Of a stretch of 61,458 nt of DNA, positions 32,391 to 42,938 are shown piece after piece (the first letter of the stretch is position 1; each line of letters begins with the position of its first letter). The stretch is from Prorocentrum cordatum. Taxonomy: Eukaryota > Sar > Dinophyceae > Prorocentrales > Prorocentraceae. The stretch is from the NCBI GenBank assembly GCA_963575745.1, contig CAUYUJ010016298.1:224398-285855 (forward strand), given 5' to 3'. Position numbers and translations under genes: made by a program. Below the pieces are notes generated by a model. The model worked only from the letters and a program-made list of their open reading frames with translations. It searched no databases and was not told where the DNA came from.

Positions 32391-34860
32391 GACCTTCGCA
32401 GGCACAGGGCGCTGGACGCAGGCCATGAAGGATGCGGGCATCGCCACCAGCGAGTCCGTCGAGTACTACGGGCAGCCCATGCTCGGCAAGGACCCCAGGC
32501 CGCAGTTCGACATCCGCGACCCGCTAGTGCGCGAGCGCCTGTACCAAGAGTTCAGTGCGCCCCAAGGCCCAGACGAAGCCAATGTGCTACAGTTCGCTCC
32601 TCCCTGCGTGAGCCACTGCCCCTGGCAGTTGGCGGCAGGAAGGACGAGGACCTTCGAGTGCCCAGATGGGACTGGTGAGCGCCAAGTCGAGATCGACGGC
32701 AACGTGTTCGGGGAGCTCGCGTGCATAGGGGCAAAGCGGGGCTTCGAGGCAGGACGAGAGTTTCTCATCGAGTCCTCAGCACGGGACGGCAGGCACCCCA
32801 AGCTCTGGGATCGACCCTGCATGAGAGCTCTGGCGCACGCGACTGGGGCCCAGGTCCTTGCCATAGACATGTGCGAGTGGGGGCTCGCAACCCCGACCGA
32901 GCCCCAGTATCGGTACCAGAAGCGAACCTGGTGGCTGGTATCACTCGGGATCTACCCCTACGCTCTGATCTTGGCCAGGCGGTGCTCGGGCAAGCACACG
33001 CATCGCACGTTGGAGGGCGGCCTGCCGTACGACTTGACGGACGCCCAGGTGGAAGCCTACAACCTCGATACACGCACGCGGCTCAGCAAGGCCGAGGCAA
33101 GCGAGCTGATCAACCTCAGCACCAAGTTGGGTGAGGCCAGCGGGTGCTATGGCCTTGACGAGGACGGCATCACAGTCAGGCTGCCCCCGGACGACAAGCT
33201 GCTCCGCGTGAACCAGCTCATCGCGCGAGCCGCCCCAGACAACTTCCACTGGGCGCGGGTGGACTTCCGCACCAAGCGGCACTACCCCGCTCTGTCCGAG
33301 AACCAGTGGGCCCTCTACTTCGGAAAGACCCTCGAGGGCGAGCTCCGCTTCATCATCGGCACGCAAGCTCCGCCCAACCTGGAGGGTGGAGGACGCGTCC
33401 CCAGCGGCACCCCCCAGCTCAGCGATGCAGTGAAGGGGGAGCTGGGAAGCGCCGGCTTCGGGCTGGGGCTGCGGGGCATGCGGAGGACCCAGCACGCGGG
33501 GCAGTATGCACCGCGGCTGTGCGCTGCCTGGGCAGCCGCGCTGAAAGCAGCGGCTGCCGGCACCGCTCCCGAGAAGCTGGAACAGCAGATTGCGGCGATG
33601 GACGCCGAGACGCGGGCTTTGGAAGATAAGTTGGAAAGCAAGGTGGTGCGGGCCCGGCGTTCTGACGTCCTGGAACAAGACCCCCCCCCTTCATCACGCC
33701 CGTCAGCCTGTGCGGCAGAGGGCGCCGTGACCGAGGACGGGACCATCAGCGAGCATGGCGAGAGGTGCGGCAGCTTGAGGAGGAGCGCCATCACTAGTAA
33801 AGCAGAGGAGGATCGGAACGGGTGCAGTTGCAGCTACGACGACAGCTGGCTTGAGGGCCCCCTCAGCTGCTGCGGCATCTCTGACTGCCTACCCCACCCG
33901 AAACTGAGAAGCTCAACGGAGGCCAGGGTTGACGAGGGCTCAAAGGGCCCCCGTAGAGGCGGTCGTTCAAAGGACGGCTACCCGGAGAGAGGCGTGGCGG
34001 AGGAGGATGGCGGAAACTCAAAGGGCGAACGCCAAGGTGAGGACGAGGCGGAGGTGGGGGCCGACGGTGAGCCGATCGCGATCGAGTGCGGTGGCGACGC
34101 GAAGCGGGGCGGCAAGCGGGGCGGCAAGCGAGGAGGCTGGAAGCGCAACAAAGCACGCAAGCGTGAGGCGCGCGAAACTGCCGCTCGAGGTGGAGGTGGA
34201 CCTGGCGGAGGTGGTGATGGTGATGACGACGGGGAGGAGAGCCCCGATGAGGATGAGGAGGAGGAGAACCGCCGCCAGAAGAAGGCGAGGGAAGCCGAGG
34301 ATGAAGCATCCCGAGCCAGCCCAGTGCGAGTCTTTGTCCCGCAGCAGGGCGACCAGTGGGTGCTGCTCAAGGGGGGCCCGTTCGAGGCAGGAGAGGTCAA
34401 AGCGAAGTGGAGGGTCTCGGACGCGCTGCCCGGGTGCATCTTCGACGAGAACCAGCTGCACCTCTTCGAGTACACGGAGGACGAGGACACGGCAGGCGCG
34501 CACGGGCCACCTCTCGACGACGAGGAGTCGGTGCGCCCTGGAAAGAAGCTGCTGCTGTGGGCCACGTTGAAGCCGCCGAAGGAGTGGACCAGCTGGAGCC
34601 CCAGGTGGGATCGGGATCAGCAACCAGCGCCTGGCGCCACAGCCCAAGCCAGCCAGCGGCGGGTCACGGCCAGGATCGATGACCGGGCCTCAGCCGCAGC
34701 GGCAGCTGCAGGATCAGGCGGGGCCGCAGCAAGCTCAGCAGCCAGCAGCAGCCGCATGCCAGCACCGACGTTCAGCGAAGTGGCCGCAGCAGTAGGAGGT
34801 GAAAGGGCAAGCTCAGTCCCCCGTCCAGCGGGGGTACTTCGAGGCGCTCGGGCGTCCTGA
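32365..34860 (+). pseudogene. Retroelement methyltransferase-like domain and charged linker
   Basis: RETFAGTGRWTQAMKDAG at about 32386 resembles the SAM-binding motif I of class I methyltransferases (FxGxG), and FAPPC at about 32593-32607 the motif IV PPC of C5-cytosine enzymes. A Cys/His-rich segment follows: CEWGLATPT, YQKRTWWL, then RRCSGKHTH. Downstream, from about 33600, the sequence is low-complexity: Gly/Lys/Arg-rich (KRGGKRGGKRGG) and then acidic (DDDGEESPDEDEEEENRR). The motifs suggest a DNA methylase-like fold; activity is not implied. The frame ends at 34858, and the plausible reading continues in other phases. Confidence 0.55.
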
Positions 34861-35625
34861 GACGAGTGGAGGAGCAGCTCGCCGAGGCCCAGGGGCGCCA
34901 CGCTCGCCTAGCGGGCGAGGACAGAAGGAGCGGAGCGCCGCACGTGCAGTCGGGCAGCTGGAGGTCAGGCGCAGCGAGGTACAGGCCCGCCGCGCCGCCC
35001 GGCTCGAGCGCGAGGCGCGCCAGAAGGAGCGCGAGGACCAGAGGGCCATGACTGCCCCCCCGAGGCCTCAGAGTCCGCAGGAGTTCCCAGGAGCCCGCCC
35101 TCCACCGGAGGCTGAGGGGGACCAAGAAGCCACCTCCGATGAGGCAGGACGCAGGGCCACCGAGACACACCCGGGGGTGGCCTGTCGAGGGGGAGTCCAC
35201 AAGCGCAATGCAGCACGGCGCTTCGTCAAGAACTTCAACGACGTACGGAAGGGCGGCAAGAGCAACGACCTCCAGCACGCGGATATCTTGCACCTGAACG
35301 GGATCGGGCAGATCAGCGACGTGTTGCTCCAAGAGTACCCTGGGGCGGATCCGACGGATCCGACCCTGGCGCCAGGACCTCGCCAGCTCGGCGAGGTCCT
35401 GGCGCGCTACGTGGAGGAGCACGAAGCGCTGAAGGTCAAGATGAAAAGCCTCGGCACCCCGCGGACGAGCACGCCGGAGGAGGGATCCTGGACCCCATAT
35501 ACGCCGAGACCGAGAAGACCTACGCCGAGGAGTACGAGGGCCAGGGCATTCCCAGCGCCCGCAGCCGCAGCCGCAGTCGAGGTGCGGGGACGGCCCCCCA
35601 CGAGCGAGCGAGGTCTTCCGGAGGG
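34861..35625 (+). pseudogene. Retroelement linker with frame changes
   Basis: Protein-like text is split between phases: VEEQLAEAQGRHARLAGEDR at 34866 in one, then QLEVRRSEVQARRAARLERE and NAARRFVKNFNDVRKGGKSN through GQISDVLLQEYPGADPTDPT in another (to about 35480). Charged, probably coiled-coil in part. Further phase changes lead into the reverse transcriptase frame. Confidence 0.45.
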
Positions 35626-37629
35626 GTGCACGATGCCTCAGAGGCGTCCGCCTCCGAGACGATGGCCCCCACTGCAAGAGGCAGACTGCGAGCGAGGTCG
35701 CCGCCGGACGAGAGCCGCGGGCGCCTCACCGCCCCTGACCCAAGGGACCCAGGGCGTAGATGCGGAGGTCCCGAGGTGCCGCCGGCGCATGTCCGCCCGG
35801 GCGCGCACCATGAGAGCAGAGCGGAGGTACGCCAGAGCGAGCGCCCAACTGCGCCGCCGGCTGCCTCTCGCCCTGGAGCCCCCGAGGCTAAGGAGTACCT
35901 GGCTTGGTGCCTGGAGCACGCAGAGTTCGCCCCGGAGCTGGCGAAGGAGGTGACGGACTTGGGGAATCGTCTGCTCCTCGCCGCGGGGAGCGTGGAAGCC
36001 GCCGCGGCGCGGCTTCGCGAGGAGCGGAAGCGCGTCCTCGGGAACCCGCTGGGAGGGGTGCTCGACCCTGAGTTCGGCGCGGCCCTGGAAGAGGACCACA
36101 AGCAGTACCTCCGCGAGATGGCCATCAAGGGTGCCCCCTTCCGGAAGCAGCGGCCCAGGCGACGCACCGTGGCCAAGCCCCACGCCTCGGCACGAGACCA
36201 CGCCCTGCAGATGTACGCCAAGGCCTGGAAGGACACCTCCTACGGCGCCGTGCTCTGGGCCACCCCAGAGGCCGAGGACGCTCTGTCTGCATCGGAGCTC
36301 ATCGAGAGCCCGTCCGGGCGAGTACCCAAGATGCTGCCCGACCGCACGGCGAGCAGCGAAGGGCGCCCTATACACGACATGCGCGTCGCCAACGGGGACT
36401 CGCCCAAGGAGCTGCACCCACCGGCTCTTCAGCCGAAGCACGAGGCCCTAGTGCGCCTCTCCCTTTGGTGGTCAGCGCGCCACCCCGGGGTGCCGCAGGT
36501 GATAGCCAAGAGGGACGTCTCGAGGACCTTCAAGTGGCACTGGGTGCGCGACGAGGACGTAGCTGAGTTCGGCACCTCCCTCCCAGGCGAGGCTGTGGAC
36601 ATGGCCACGCGCGTGATCATGATCCACTACGTGATGGTCTTCGGGTGGTCGGGGCCCCCGGGCGAGTAGATGATCGCCTGGGGCGCCAAGTGGGACCACG
36701 AGCGGCGCAGGCCGCCAGACCCCGAGGTCAAGGACACGGTGCGCTGGTCGTCCAAGTGGCTGATGGACGACGGCGTCCTGGTCGAGCCGCTGGTCGGCCT
36801 CAGGCCCTGGCTCAGCGCAGCCGACTGCGACGCGAGCATGAGGCGTGTCTGGGGGAGCGAGGTGATCAACGTTGACAAGATGGCGGAGGAGGGTACCTCC
36901 CAGGCAGAACAGTTGGTCTGGGGCCTCTACCTGGACGTTGACAAGCAGCGCTCGAGGCTCCCGGAGCCCAAATGCGTGAAGGCCGCCCACCCCCTGGCGA
37001 TCGACGAGCTTCGCTATGGGTGCCGCCGGGTTCCCATCAAGGTCGTCCAGGAGCTGAGGGGCCCCGCACAGTTCTGGGTGGCCACACAGCCGGCTATCAA
37101 GCCTGAGCTGCCGGTCATCGACCGCCTCCTTGGCGGCGGGCTCGGAGCAGCCCGGGCGGAGCCCAAAGGGAGCGCGGAGGAGGTTGCCCTCGCCTGGGAC
37201 GAGTGGGATCAGACCCTCGAGCTGCTGCGGGTGCTCTTCGACGCGCCCGAAGCCCGGGCGCCCACCTTCGAAGCAGGCTTCATCTCCTGCTTGGGGCCGC
37301 GCGAGCGCCTAGCATTACCACGCGCCGCCGCCCGGACGAGGTGGACGGGAGGAGACGCTACCACGACGACCATCGGCAGCATAGACTGGGGGCGCGCAGT
37401 GGCAGGCAGCAAGGCGGCGCCACCACACTATATGGCCGTGGATGCCGCCCCGCTCCTCCGCCAGCTGGAGGACGTGCTGAGCCACCCGGGGGCCGAGAAG
37501 GACTGGGCCATAGCTATCGTCGAGCTGCTCGCGTTCGTGGCCTTGGCCGCAGCGAGGGGCGACGAGTGGCAGGGCGAGCTTGTCTTCTACGTCACTGACA
37601 ACATGAACGTGCGGTAGTGGATTTCCTAG
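35626..37629 (+). pseudogene. Reverse transcriptase - RNase H, interrupted by TAG codons
   Basis: One phase runs from 35626 to about 37900 apart from TAG at 36667, 37615 and 37627. Fingers/palm: LPDRTASSEGRPIHDMRVAN, then motif A KRDVSRTFKWHW (about 36508), motif B region FGWSGPPGE just before the first TAG, and motif C WLMDDG (36757-36774), the catalytic xMDD box. Thumb: VPIKVVQELRGPAQFW. RNase H: SIDWG (about 37378), ELLAFVALA (about 37521) and VTDNMNV (about 37591) supply candidate acidic residues. The motif text continues through the stops without loss of phase, so I infer recent nonsense mutations or decoding of TAG. Confidence 0.8.
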
Positions 37630-37950
37630 AGGCGCCCCAAGCATCCGCTCGCGAGGCACCTCGTCCGCCTCATTCAGCGCTTGGAGGCCTGCCACGGGTT
37701 CAGCACCACCGCACTGTACATCCGCACCTACCACAACGACATCGCGGACTGGCTGTCGCGAGAGGAGGCCAAGAAGGTCCACTCCGAGCTCCTGCGCAAG
37801 GGGTGGACCCGCATCGAACCGCCCGAGGCGTGGGGGGAGATGCTGGCGGAGGCGAAGGAGCATCTCTTGTGGCTGCCTGGGGAGGAAGGACCCATTGCGG
37901 AGTCTGCGCTCCGTCATTGGGCACTGAGACCCCCACAGCGGCACCGCGCA
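37630..37950 (+). pseudogene. RNase H C-terminal part
   Basis: Continues in the RT phase after the TAG at 37627: HPLARHLVRLIQRLEACHGF, then IRTYHNDIADWLSREEAKKV. The H-N-D-I-A-D-W-L-S-R box is the typical last motif of retroelement RNase H. After LLWLPGEEGP (about 37890) the text becomes low-complexity and the next domain is in another phase. Confidence 0.75.
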
Positions 37951-38801
37951 ACCTGGCTCTCAAGGGATGCCGAGGGCTGGAGCTCGGGAGGCCGCTGGGC
38001 ACCTACGGGCGCGCCTGGGAACGGCTAGGTGGGGAGCTGACGACGAGCAACTCAACGGAGGTGGACTGGATCATGTGTACCCTGTCCCTGGACCCGAAGA
38101 GTTTCGAGGCCGAGAAGCTGCTGTCCGCGGTCACCCGAGCAAGGCCGCAGATCGTCGTGGTCGATGCCCCCGGCAAGCTCGACCTGACCCGCGTCGTCAA
38201 AGCGCTGCGCAGGATGGTATATCGCACGTACGACCTGAAGGTCGTCTGCACCCACTACGGCGACATGACGGTCCGAGCTCGAAGCCTGCTCGTGGCGGGC
38301 CGAGGACCAGCACGCGCTAGCCGGCGAGCACGCGCATGCCGCCGGCGCGCCGCTGTCCACACGGGGTGAAGCACGCGCTGAAGGACAAGATCAGCGAAGG
38401 CGACTATCACTGGTCACGTGGGACCCAGCAGCCCGAGGCGGCTCCGACGCCATGCTGCCCAAGGGCATCGGCCACATCGAGCTCGCCAACACGAAGCACC
38501 TGGTCTGCTCGATCGACGGCCCGATCGGCACGGTTCGCTGGCCCACAGAGGGCCTGGGCTGGGCGGGCCGGGAGGGACGTTGGTCCACATCCCGGGGGGC
38601 TGCGACGGGCGCATCCGAGCGCTGTCGCCCGAAGAAGTCTGGATCGTGCAAGGGGGCGACGAGGCGGCTTCGGTGGCGAGGCGGGCCCAGGGCGACACCG
38701 AGGATACCCTGATGCGGGAAGCTGCGAGGTCCTTGCCGTCTCTGGCGAGAGCTGTCCTGGGCGCCGTCGCGGACCCGACGTTGCAGACCACCCAGCGGTG
38801 A
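37950..38801 (+). pseudogene. C5-cytosine methyltransferase-like domain (degenerate)
   Basis: First phase: GLELGRPLGTYGRAWERLGG (about 37977), then ARPQIVVVDAPGKLD and THYGDMTVRARSLLVAGR (about 38249), which resembles motif VIII (YGxPQxRxRxxxxG). After phase changes near 38350-38450 and 38565: GHIELANTKHLVC, then RALSPEEVWIVQG (about 38614), resembling motif IX (RxLTPxExxxLQG), and REAARSLPSLARAVLGAVAD, resembling motif X. No PPC/PCQ catalytic motif IV is visible, so the domain is catalytically doubtful even before its frameshifts. Position after RT-RNase H matches methyltransferases carried by DIRS-like and dinoflagellate retroelements. Confidence 0.55.
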
Positions 38802-38960
38802 GGCGGCTGCCGCGACCCCACGGAGTCTGCCGCCTGGGAGACGACCCGGCGGTGGCTCAGGGCTTGGGCGCAGGGCGAGCTCCGCGTGAAGGCCGCAGAG
38901 GACGACCGACACCCGGGAGTGCTGAGCGATGATGTTCACAAAGCGAGGCGCAAGAGCCAA
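38802..38960 (+). pseudogene. Truncated 3' end of the retroelement
   Basis: Coding-like text (WETTRRWLRAWAQGELRVKA, then DDRHPGVLSDDVHKARR) continues up to about 38958 and is interrupted by the inverted hairpin of the repeat array. No terminal repeat or polyadenylation-like end is seen. Confidence 0.4.
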
Positions 38961-39005
38961 GGCGTCCGCTTACCAAGGTTGACGGTTTACCGCTGGCGCC
39001 CAGTT
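38961..39005 (-). repeat. Hairpin 1 (inverted copy) at array/retroelement junction
   Basis: The minus strand reads AACTGGGCGCCAGCGGTAAA, then CCGTCAACCTTGG. The right stem arm is degenerate (TAAGCGG). It is preceded on the minus strand by a piece of inverted closing module (ATATTAGAGCTCTAACGAAT, within 39006-39044). Confidence 0.8.
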
Positions 39006-39044
39006 CAACAATTCGTTAGAGCTCTAATATTTTTTGCCCGTGAG

Positions 39045-39097
39045 ACTGGCGCCGGCGGTAAACCGTCAACCTGGTTACCGCCGGGCTCGTAGAGCTC
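39045..39097 (+). repeat. Hairpin 2 (B-like)
   Basis: Stem arms CCGGCGGTAA 39052-39061 and TTACCGCCGG 39075-39084. Followed by a B module (CGCGTGAGAGTGCTC) to about 39378. Confidence 0.9.
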
Positions 39098-39378
39098 ATT
39101 CCACGCGTGAGAGTGCTCAGAGACGGCAGAGAGAGCTTCTGGAGGCATTTCTCAGAAAGTTGAACATTGATTTCTTTCATGTCGAGACGAAAGTGGTTCC
39201 TCCAAGTGTTTTGATAGTGAATGTGCGCCTAGAGAGCTCATATTAAGACGCAGAAGCCCTCAAAGTCATTCAAAGGTGCGAATAATCTGCTTTGTCAACA
39301 TGAATAGTGAAATATCTTTCAAATATTCGCAAAACCGATCGAAAGTCACCACTTTGTCCTTTCTGGTCGGGTCGACCA
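39098..39378 (+). repeat. B module, first of 5 copies
   Basis: CGCGTGAGAGTGCTC, then AGAGAGCTTCTGGAGGCATT, TCCAAGTGTTTTGATAGT and GAAATATCTTTCAAATATTC. Others are at 45761-45883 (shortened), 49898-50139, 51560-51869 and 54524-54768. Each B module lies between a B-type hairpin (B-like at 39045) and a following A-type hairpin. Confidence 0.85.
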
Positions 39379-39438
39379 ACTGGGCGCCGGCGGTAAACCG
39401 TCAACCTGTCTTACCGCCGGGGGACTCGTAGAGCTTCC
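39379..39438 (+). repeat. Hairpin 3 (A1)
   Basis: Stem CCGGCGGTAA 39387-39396 / TTACCGCCGG 39411-39420; right arm ACTCGTAGAGCTTCC. Confidence 0.92.
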
Positions 39439-40312
39439 TGACAATATAGAATGTCGAAAAAATTACAGAGAACGGATAGTTTATTCAGCCGAAGCGATTC
39501 AGACCTCTCGATGCAACAGCCGAACGCCCCCGATGCTTCTAAATGATCTTCTGTACGAGCTCTGTAGCTCTCCTGCCCGAGTTACGTGCGTAAGTCGACA
39601 GGACCTCTCAAGATGACTTGCGAAACGAATAGTTTGGCAAACCTAGCTCGAGTATCAGACCGAGTTCACTGAATGCGACAGGCGGACGCGCCTGATGTCT
39701 CCGAATCGATTCCCGTGATTACCAGCCCTGCAGCCCCCCTACAGCACGAGTTAAGTGCAGAAAACCGAGAGCACCTTTCAGAATGACTCGAACAATACGA
39801 ATAGTTTCGCAGACCTAGTTCGGGCAGCAGACCGAGTTCCGAGCTCTCGAGGCGACAGGCGGACGTGCCGGATGTCTTCAGATCGATTCCTGTAACCACC
39901 AGCACTGTAGCGCCGGAGTTAAGTGCAGAAAAACGACAGCACCTCTCAAGATGACTCGAACAATACGAATAGTTTTTCGATTCTAGATCGGGCAGCAGAC
40001 CGAGTTCAGAGCTCTGGATTCAACAGACAAACGCGACTGATGATTCTGAACCGGTTTCTGTAAGTATCAGCTCTGTAGCTGTCCTTTAGCTCGAATCAAT
40101 TACAGAAAACCGAGAGCGCCTGTCAAGATAACTCGAATAATACGAATAGGTTACCGGACCTAGCTCGGCTAGCAGACCGAGTTCAGACCTCTGGATGCAA
40201 CAGACGAACGCGCCTGATCAGTCTCAATCGATATAGTGTGCTCACCAGCTCTGTAGCAGTCCTGTATCTCGAGTTAAGTCCAATATACCGACAGCGCGTA
40301 TCAAAATGACTC
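39439..40312 (+). repeat. ~177-bp satellite monomers, first block
   Basis: Leader followed by monomers with landmarks CAGACCGAGTTCAGA, CAGGCGGACGCGCCTG, AGCTCTGTAGCTGTCC and CGAATAATACGAATAG. The same monomers fill 40612-41500, 41852-42715, 42939-43725, 44253-45533, 45944-47054, 47534-48495, 48822-49603, 50199-51085, 51930-52887, 53510-54247, 54828-55907, 56139-56837, 57293-58373, 58653-59387, 59667-60657 and 60917-61458. CAGACCG landmarks at 45037, 45215 and 45392 give a period of 177-178 bp. Short open frames recur because the monomer recurs. Confidence 0.85.
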
Positions 40313-40550
40313 GGAACGGCCGATCCCGCCTGGACGCTTTTTCGCAGTAAAAGGTACCCGATCGAGCTGAGATCAAGATGGCGAGTGGTAATAAGATCGA
40401 ATATCACGGGAAAAAATACTAGAGCTCTAACGAATGGTTGAATTCCGAGAACAAAATTTTCAACCGACCAAAAGTCAGCAAAAGGTCCTCGAATTTTTCT
40501 TGCCAACTAGCTCTCCAGCGCCCCGGAATTACTCGTAAGCTTCCAACAAC
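40313..40550 (+). repeat. Closing (T) module, first of 15 copies
   Basis: About 240 bp: AACGGCCGATCCCGCC, then CCCGATCGAGCTGAGATCAA, GATGGCGAGCGGGAATAAGA, ACTAGAGCTCTAACGAAT, AATTTTCAACCGACCAAAAG and GCGCCGGAATTACTC. Other copies start at about 41501, 42716, 45534, 47055, 48496, 49604, 51086, 52888, 54248, 55908, 56838, 58374, 59388 and 60658. It always follows the last monomer. Fragments also occur elsewhere, e.g. inverted at 39006-39044. Confidence 0.88.
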
Positions 40551-40551
40551 A

Positions 40552-40611
40552 ACTGGGCGCCGGCGGTAAACCGTCAACCTTTCTTACCGCCGGGGGACTC
40601 GTAGAGCTTCC
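40552..40611 (+). repeat. Hairpin 4 (A1)
   Basis: Stem 40560-40569 / 40584-40593, loop ACCGTCAACCTTTC. Confidence 0.92.
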
Positions 40612-41792
40612 TGACAAAAATATAATGTCTAAAAAATGTAGAGAACGAATAGTTTTTCAGCCCAAGCGGTTTCAGACTCTCGATGCAACAGCCGAACGCC
40701 CCCGATGCTTCTGGATTGTCTTCTGTACGAGCTCTTTAGCTCTCCTACAGCCCGAGTTACGGGCGTGAATCGACAGCAACCTTGAAGATGACTCGAACAA
40801 TACAGATAGTTTGGCAAACCTAGCTCGAGTATGAGACCAAGTTCAGCCTCTGAATGCGACAGGCGGACGCGTCTGATGTCTCCGAATCGATTCCTGTGAT
40901 TACCAGCCCTGCAGCCGCCCTACAGGCCGAGTTAAGTGCAGAAAACCGACGGCATCTCAGGATAACTCGAACAATACGAATAGTTTCGCGGACCTAGTTC
41001 GGGCAGCAGACCGAGTTCCGAGCTCTGGATTCGACAGGTGGACGCGCCTGATGTCTCCGAACCGATTCCTGTGACTAGCAGCACTCTAGCCCCCCACAAC
41101 CCGAGTTAAGTACAGAAAACCGACAGCACCTCTCGAGATGACTCGAAGAATACGAATAGTTTCGCGATTCTAGAGCGGGCAGCAGACCGAGTTCAGAGCT
41201 CTAGATTCACCAGACGAACGCGACTGATGACTCTGAATCGGTTTCTGTAAGTATCAGCTCTGTAGCTGTCATATAGCTTGAGTTAAGTACAGAAAACCGA
41301 GAGCGCCTGTCAAGATGACTCGAATAATACGAATAGGTTTGCGGATCTAGCTCGGCTAGCAGACCGAGTTCAGACCTCTGGATGCAAGAGACGAACGCGC
41401 CTGATCATTCTGAATCGATAAGGTGTGCTTACCAGCTCTGTAGCTGTCCTGTATCTCGAGTTAAGTCCAATATACCGACAGCGCGTATCAAGATAACTCG
41501 AAACGGCCGATCCCGCCTGGACGCTTTTTCGCAGTAAAAGGTACCCGATCGAGCTGAGATCAAGATGGCGAGCGGGAATAAGATGGAATATCACGGGAAA
41601 AAATACTAGATCTCTAACGAATGATTGAATTTCGAGAACAAAATTTTTAACCGACCAAAAGTTATCAAAAGGTCCGTCGAGATTTTTCTTGCCAACTAGC
41701 TCTCCAGCGCCCCGGAATTACTCTTAAGCTTCCAGCAATAACTTGCTAAGGGAAGCTCTACGAGTTACTTGCTAGAGGAAGCTCTACGAGTT

Positions 41793-41851
41793 ACTGGGCG
41801 CCGGCGGTGAACCGTCACCTTTCTTACCGCCGGGGGAATCGCACAGCTTCC
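41793..41851 (+). repeat. Hairpin 5 (A1, intermediate stem)
   Basis: Stem GGTGA (left, 41801-41810) against TTACC (right, 41824-41833): one G-T pair, intermediate between the two stem types. The left outer arm GGAAGCTCTACGAGT is present at 41777-41791. Confidence 0.9.
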
Positions 41852-42878
41852 TGACAATATATAATGTGAAAATGCAGAGAACGAATCGTTTTTCAGCCCA
41901 AGCGATTTCAGACCTCTCGATCCAACAGCGGAACGCCCCCAATGCTTTTGGATTGTCTTATTTACGAGCTCTGTAGCTCTCCTCGAGTTACGTGCGTAAA
42001 TCGACAGCACCTCTCAAGATGACTCTACAAAACGGGTAGGTTGGAAACCCAGCTCGAGTATCAAACCGAGTTCAGACCTCTGAATGCGACAGGCGGACGC
42101 ATCTGATGTCTGCGAATCGATTCCTGTGACTACCAGCACTGTAGCCCCTACAGCCCCAGTTAAGCACAGAAAGCCGGCAGCACCTCTCAGGATGACATAC
42201 AATAGTTTCGCGATTCTAGTTCGGGCAGCAGACCGAGTTCCGAGCTCTGGATTCGACAGGCGGGCGCGCCTGATGTTTCAAATCGATTCTTGTGACCACC
42301 AGCACTGTAGCCCCCCTCAGCTCGAGTTAAGTGCAGAAGACCGAGAGCACTTCTGAAGATGACTCGAACAATACGAATGGTTTCGCGATTCTAGATCGGG
42401 CAGCAGGCCGAGTTCAGAGCTCTGGATTTAACAGACAACTGCCACTGATGATTCTGAATCGATTTCTGTCCTATCAGCTCTGTCGCTGTCCTGTAGCTCG
42501 AGTGAAGTACAGAAAATCGAGAGCGTCTGTCAAGATAACTCGAATAATACGAATAGGTTGGCGGACCTAGCCCGGCTAGCAGGCCGAATCCAGACCTCTG
42601 GATTCAACAGGCGAACGCGCCTGATCATTCTGAATCGATTAGCTGTGCTCATCAGCTCTGTAGCTGTCCTAAAGCTCGAGTTATGTTCAGAAAACCGTCA
42701 TCTTGTGTTAACTTGAAACGGCCGATCCCGCCCGCGTGCTGTTTGGCAGTAAAAGATACCCGATCGAGCTGAAATCAAGACGGCGAGCGGGAATAAGATC
42801 GAATACCATGGGAAGAAACACTAGAGCTCAAACGAATTGTTGAATTTCGAGAACAAAATTTTCAATCGACCAAAAGTT

Positions 42879-42938
42879 ACTGTGCGTCGGCGGTAAACCG
42901 TCAACCTGTCTTACCGCCGGGGGACTCGTAGAGCTTTC
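42879..42938 (+). repeat. Hairpin 6 (A1)
   Basis: Stem TCGGCGGTAA 42887-42896 / TTACCGCCGG 42911-42920 (outer pair is T-G). Confidence 0.9.

Larger units (their letters stand above)
26214..38960 (+). mobile_element. Decayed retroelement: ORF1, CCCH finger, MTase-like, RT-RNase H, second MTase-like
   Basis: About 12.7 kb of one-directional, GC-rich coding-derived sequence. Domain order: membrane-segment ORF1, CCCH zinc finger, methyltransferase-like domain, acidic/basic linker, reverse transcriptase, RNase H, C5-cytosine-methyltransferase-like domain. RT plus RNase H plus a methyltransferase recalls DIRS-type and DNA-methyltransferase-carrying retrotransposons described from dinoflagellates and other protists. 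I see no integrase or tyrosine recombinase and no terminal repeats. Defects: an in-frame TGA at 29685, three in-frame TAGs (36667, 37615, 37627) and at least six frame changes. The right end is cut off by the hairpin array at about 38961. Confidence 0.75.

Noticed and set aside
38336-38932. A tyrosine recombinase or integrase at the 3' end of the retroelement
   Set aside because: No catalytic Arg/His/Tyr or DDE-type motifs could be recognised in any frame before the array junction.
40383-40420. Recurrent small frame ending KMASGNKIEYHGKKY in T modules
   Set aside because: It recurs because the DNA recurs. Other frames are equally conserved, with no sign of codon-level selection.
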